A DNA stretch of 7,443 nucleotides, taken from positions 1 through 7,443 of the forward strand of contig JAEYYQ010000546.1 in the NCBI GenBank assembly GCA_023428365.1. Reading direction: 5' to 3'. Under the pieces are notes generated by a model. It was not told the origin of the DNA. It did no database searches and saw only the letters and a program-made list of their open reading frames with translations. The number at the start of each line of letters is the position of its first letter. The stretch's first letter is position 1. Positions 6,519 to 7,443 of this stretch are shown here, piece by piece. This DNA comes from Pseudomonadota bacterium. GTDB lineage: Bacteria > Pseudomonadota > Alphaproteobacteria > Rhizobiales > Hyphomicrobiaceae. A program made the translations under genes and the position numbers.

Positions 6519-7393
6519 GTCACCGCCTTCAGGTTACCCGCAAATCCGCCGCGCGATCCGTGCAGCACGCCGCGGTCGAGGAAGATGTTCGTGATCAGGT
6601 CGCTCGCCTCGGCGAAGCCTGGCAGCCGGCGGCCGTCCAGCCCGCGTGGCCGTGGCAGATCGATATTGATCACGCGATCGACCTTGCCCGGCCGCGGCGA
6701 CATGACGATCACACGATCCGCCAACAGTACAGCCTCATCAATCGAATGGGTGATGAACAACACCGTCTTGCGCGACGACAGCCAAAGATCTTCCAGGTCG
6801 ATCCGCATCTGTTCGCGCGTCAGGGCGTCGAGCGCACCGAATGGCTCGTCCATCAGCAGCAATCGTGGATCATGCACCAGAGCCCGCACGATGGACGCGC
6901 GCTGCCGCATGCCACCCGACAGCTCGCGCGGATAGGCGTTGCAGAAATCGCCGAGGCCCACTGCCGTCAGCAGAGCCCGCGCCCGTGCCTCATAAGGCGT
7001 CGGATCGATACCGCGCATTTCAAGTTGTAGCAAAACGTTGCCCAGCACCGTGCGCCAATCGAGCAGGATCGGTGACTGAAACACGATGCCGACGTCCGTG
7101 TATGGCCCGGACACCTGCTTGCCGCCGATGTGGATGCTTCCGGTCGTCGCCGGAATGAGACCGGCAACGAGGCGCATCAGAGTGCTCTTGCCGCAACCCG
7201 ACGGTCCGACGACGGCGAGAAACTCACCGTCGCCAACCGACAGATCCACTTCATCGAGCGCGCGCACCTGGGTGGAGCCACGCCGAAATACCTTCGATAC
7301 GCCAGCGATCTCGATCGCTTCCGCACCGCTCGAGCCCTGCGGGGCGGCTCCCTCAGGAGCCGACGCCGCTATCGTAAGACGTGCACCACTCAT
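6515..7393 (-). CDS. ABC transporter ATP-binding protein, nitrate/sulfonate/taurine type
   Basis: A complete 292-residue importer ATPase on the cytoplasmic side of the membrane. Walker A is GPSGCGKST (63-71), the Q-loop Gln106 is in VFQSPILLDWRTV, the signature is LSGGMRQR (158-165), Walker B is LLLMDEPFGALD (178-189), and the H-loop His is in FITHSIDEAV (216). The Q-loop context and the DEPFGALDALTR stretch are typical of the SsuB/TauB/NrtD group, which works with NMT1/THI5-like or SsuA-like binding proteins. The first 25 residues are an Ala/Gly-rich extension before the conserved start IEIAGVSKVF. The ATG at 7391-7393 overlaps the stop of the upstream gene (ATGA) and the gene's own stop overlaps the oxidoreductase start, so the three are one operon. 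Group assignment is firm; the imported compound is unknown, so I give no ssuB/tauB symbol. Confidence 0.93.
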   Translation of the reverse strand: MSGARLTIAASAPEGAAPQGSSGAEAIEIAGVSKVFRRGSTQVRALDEVDLSVGDGEFLAVVGPSGCGKSTLMRLVAGLIPATTGSIHIGGKQVSGPYTDVGIVFQSPILLDWRTVLGNVLLQLEMRGIDPTPYEARARALLTAVGLGDFCNAYPRELSGGMRQRASIVRALVHDPRLLLMDEPFGALDALTREQMRIDLEDLWLSSRKTVLFITHSIDEAVLLADRVIVMSPRPGKVDRVINIDLPRPRGLDGRRLPGFAEASDLITNIFLDRGVLHGSRGGFAGNLKAVT

Positions 7394-7443
7394 TGCTTGG
7401 GCAGGAAGCTATAGTTGTAGTGATCGGCGTTCGCCGCCTCGGT
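7390..7443 (-). CDS. C-terminus of probable ABC transporter substrate-binding protein (partial)
   Basis: Reading the minus strand inward from the right edge gives 17 codons, TEAANADHYNYSFLPKQ, then TGA at 7390-7392. The stop overlaps the ATG of the ABC ATPase gene (ATGA). An ending in a YxFLPKQ-like tail is common in periplasmic binding proteins of the NMT1/THI5-like family, and the position next to the ATPase fits. The fragment is too short to be certain; a permease would more often end in basic residues. The rest of the gene lies beyond the window. Confidence 0.55.
   Translation of the reverse strand, partial: TEAANADHYNYSFLPKQ

Overview
The window looks like ordinary chromosomal DNA of an alphaproteobacterium, most likely of the Bradyrhizobium/Rhodopseudomonas/Afipia group (Nitrobacteraceae). 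This is inferred from GC-rich coding, a DUF1192 small protein, a class IIA HAD protein of the TIGR01459 type and a TipF-like degenerate EAL protein. It is not based on a search. I see no mobile element, tRNA, rRNA or CRISPR array.

Left part, + strand (1-2909). A large gene enters from the left edge. It encodes a membrane segment, a coiled coil, a long Ala/Pro/Ser-rich linker and a C-terminal EAL domain that has lost most catalytic residues, so it is probably a c-di-GMP-binding or purely structural protein. A HAD class IIA hydrolase-like gene follows 31 nt later, probably in the same transcript. After a small hairpin comes a 63-residue DUF1192 gene with a strong ribosome binding site.

Middle part, - strand (2942-5344). 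A signal-peptide-bearing protein of unknown function lies downstream of a trimeric autotransporter adhesin. The adhesin has 24 consecutive 14-residue YadA-type head repeats and a C-terminal YadA anchor, with almost no stalk between them. Part of the head is arranged in exact 168-nt super-repeats of four turns each. A 12-bp perfect hairpin sits just after the adhesin stop codon. The AT-rich stretch 5345-5531 upstream of the adhesin holds candidate regulatory inverted repeats.

Right part, - strand (5532-7443). Three genes are packed with ATGA stop/start overlaps: the last 17 codons of a probable ABC-transporter substrate-binding protein, a complete nitrate/sulfonate/taurine-type ABC ATPase, and a Gfo/Idh/MocA oxidoreductase. 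This looks like the end of an uptake-plus-catabolism operon whose permease and most of the binding protein lie outside the window.

I found no clearly new multi-gene system. The most unusual item is the nearly stalkless adhesin with its nested repeat history, its N-terminal cysteine pair and its exported neighbour.
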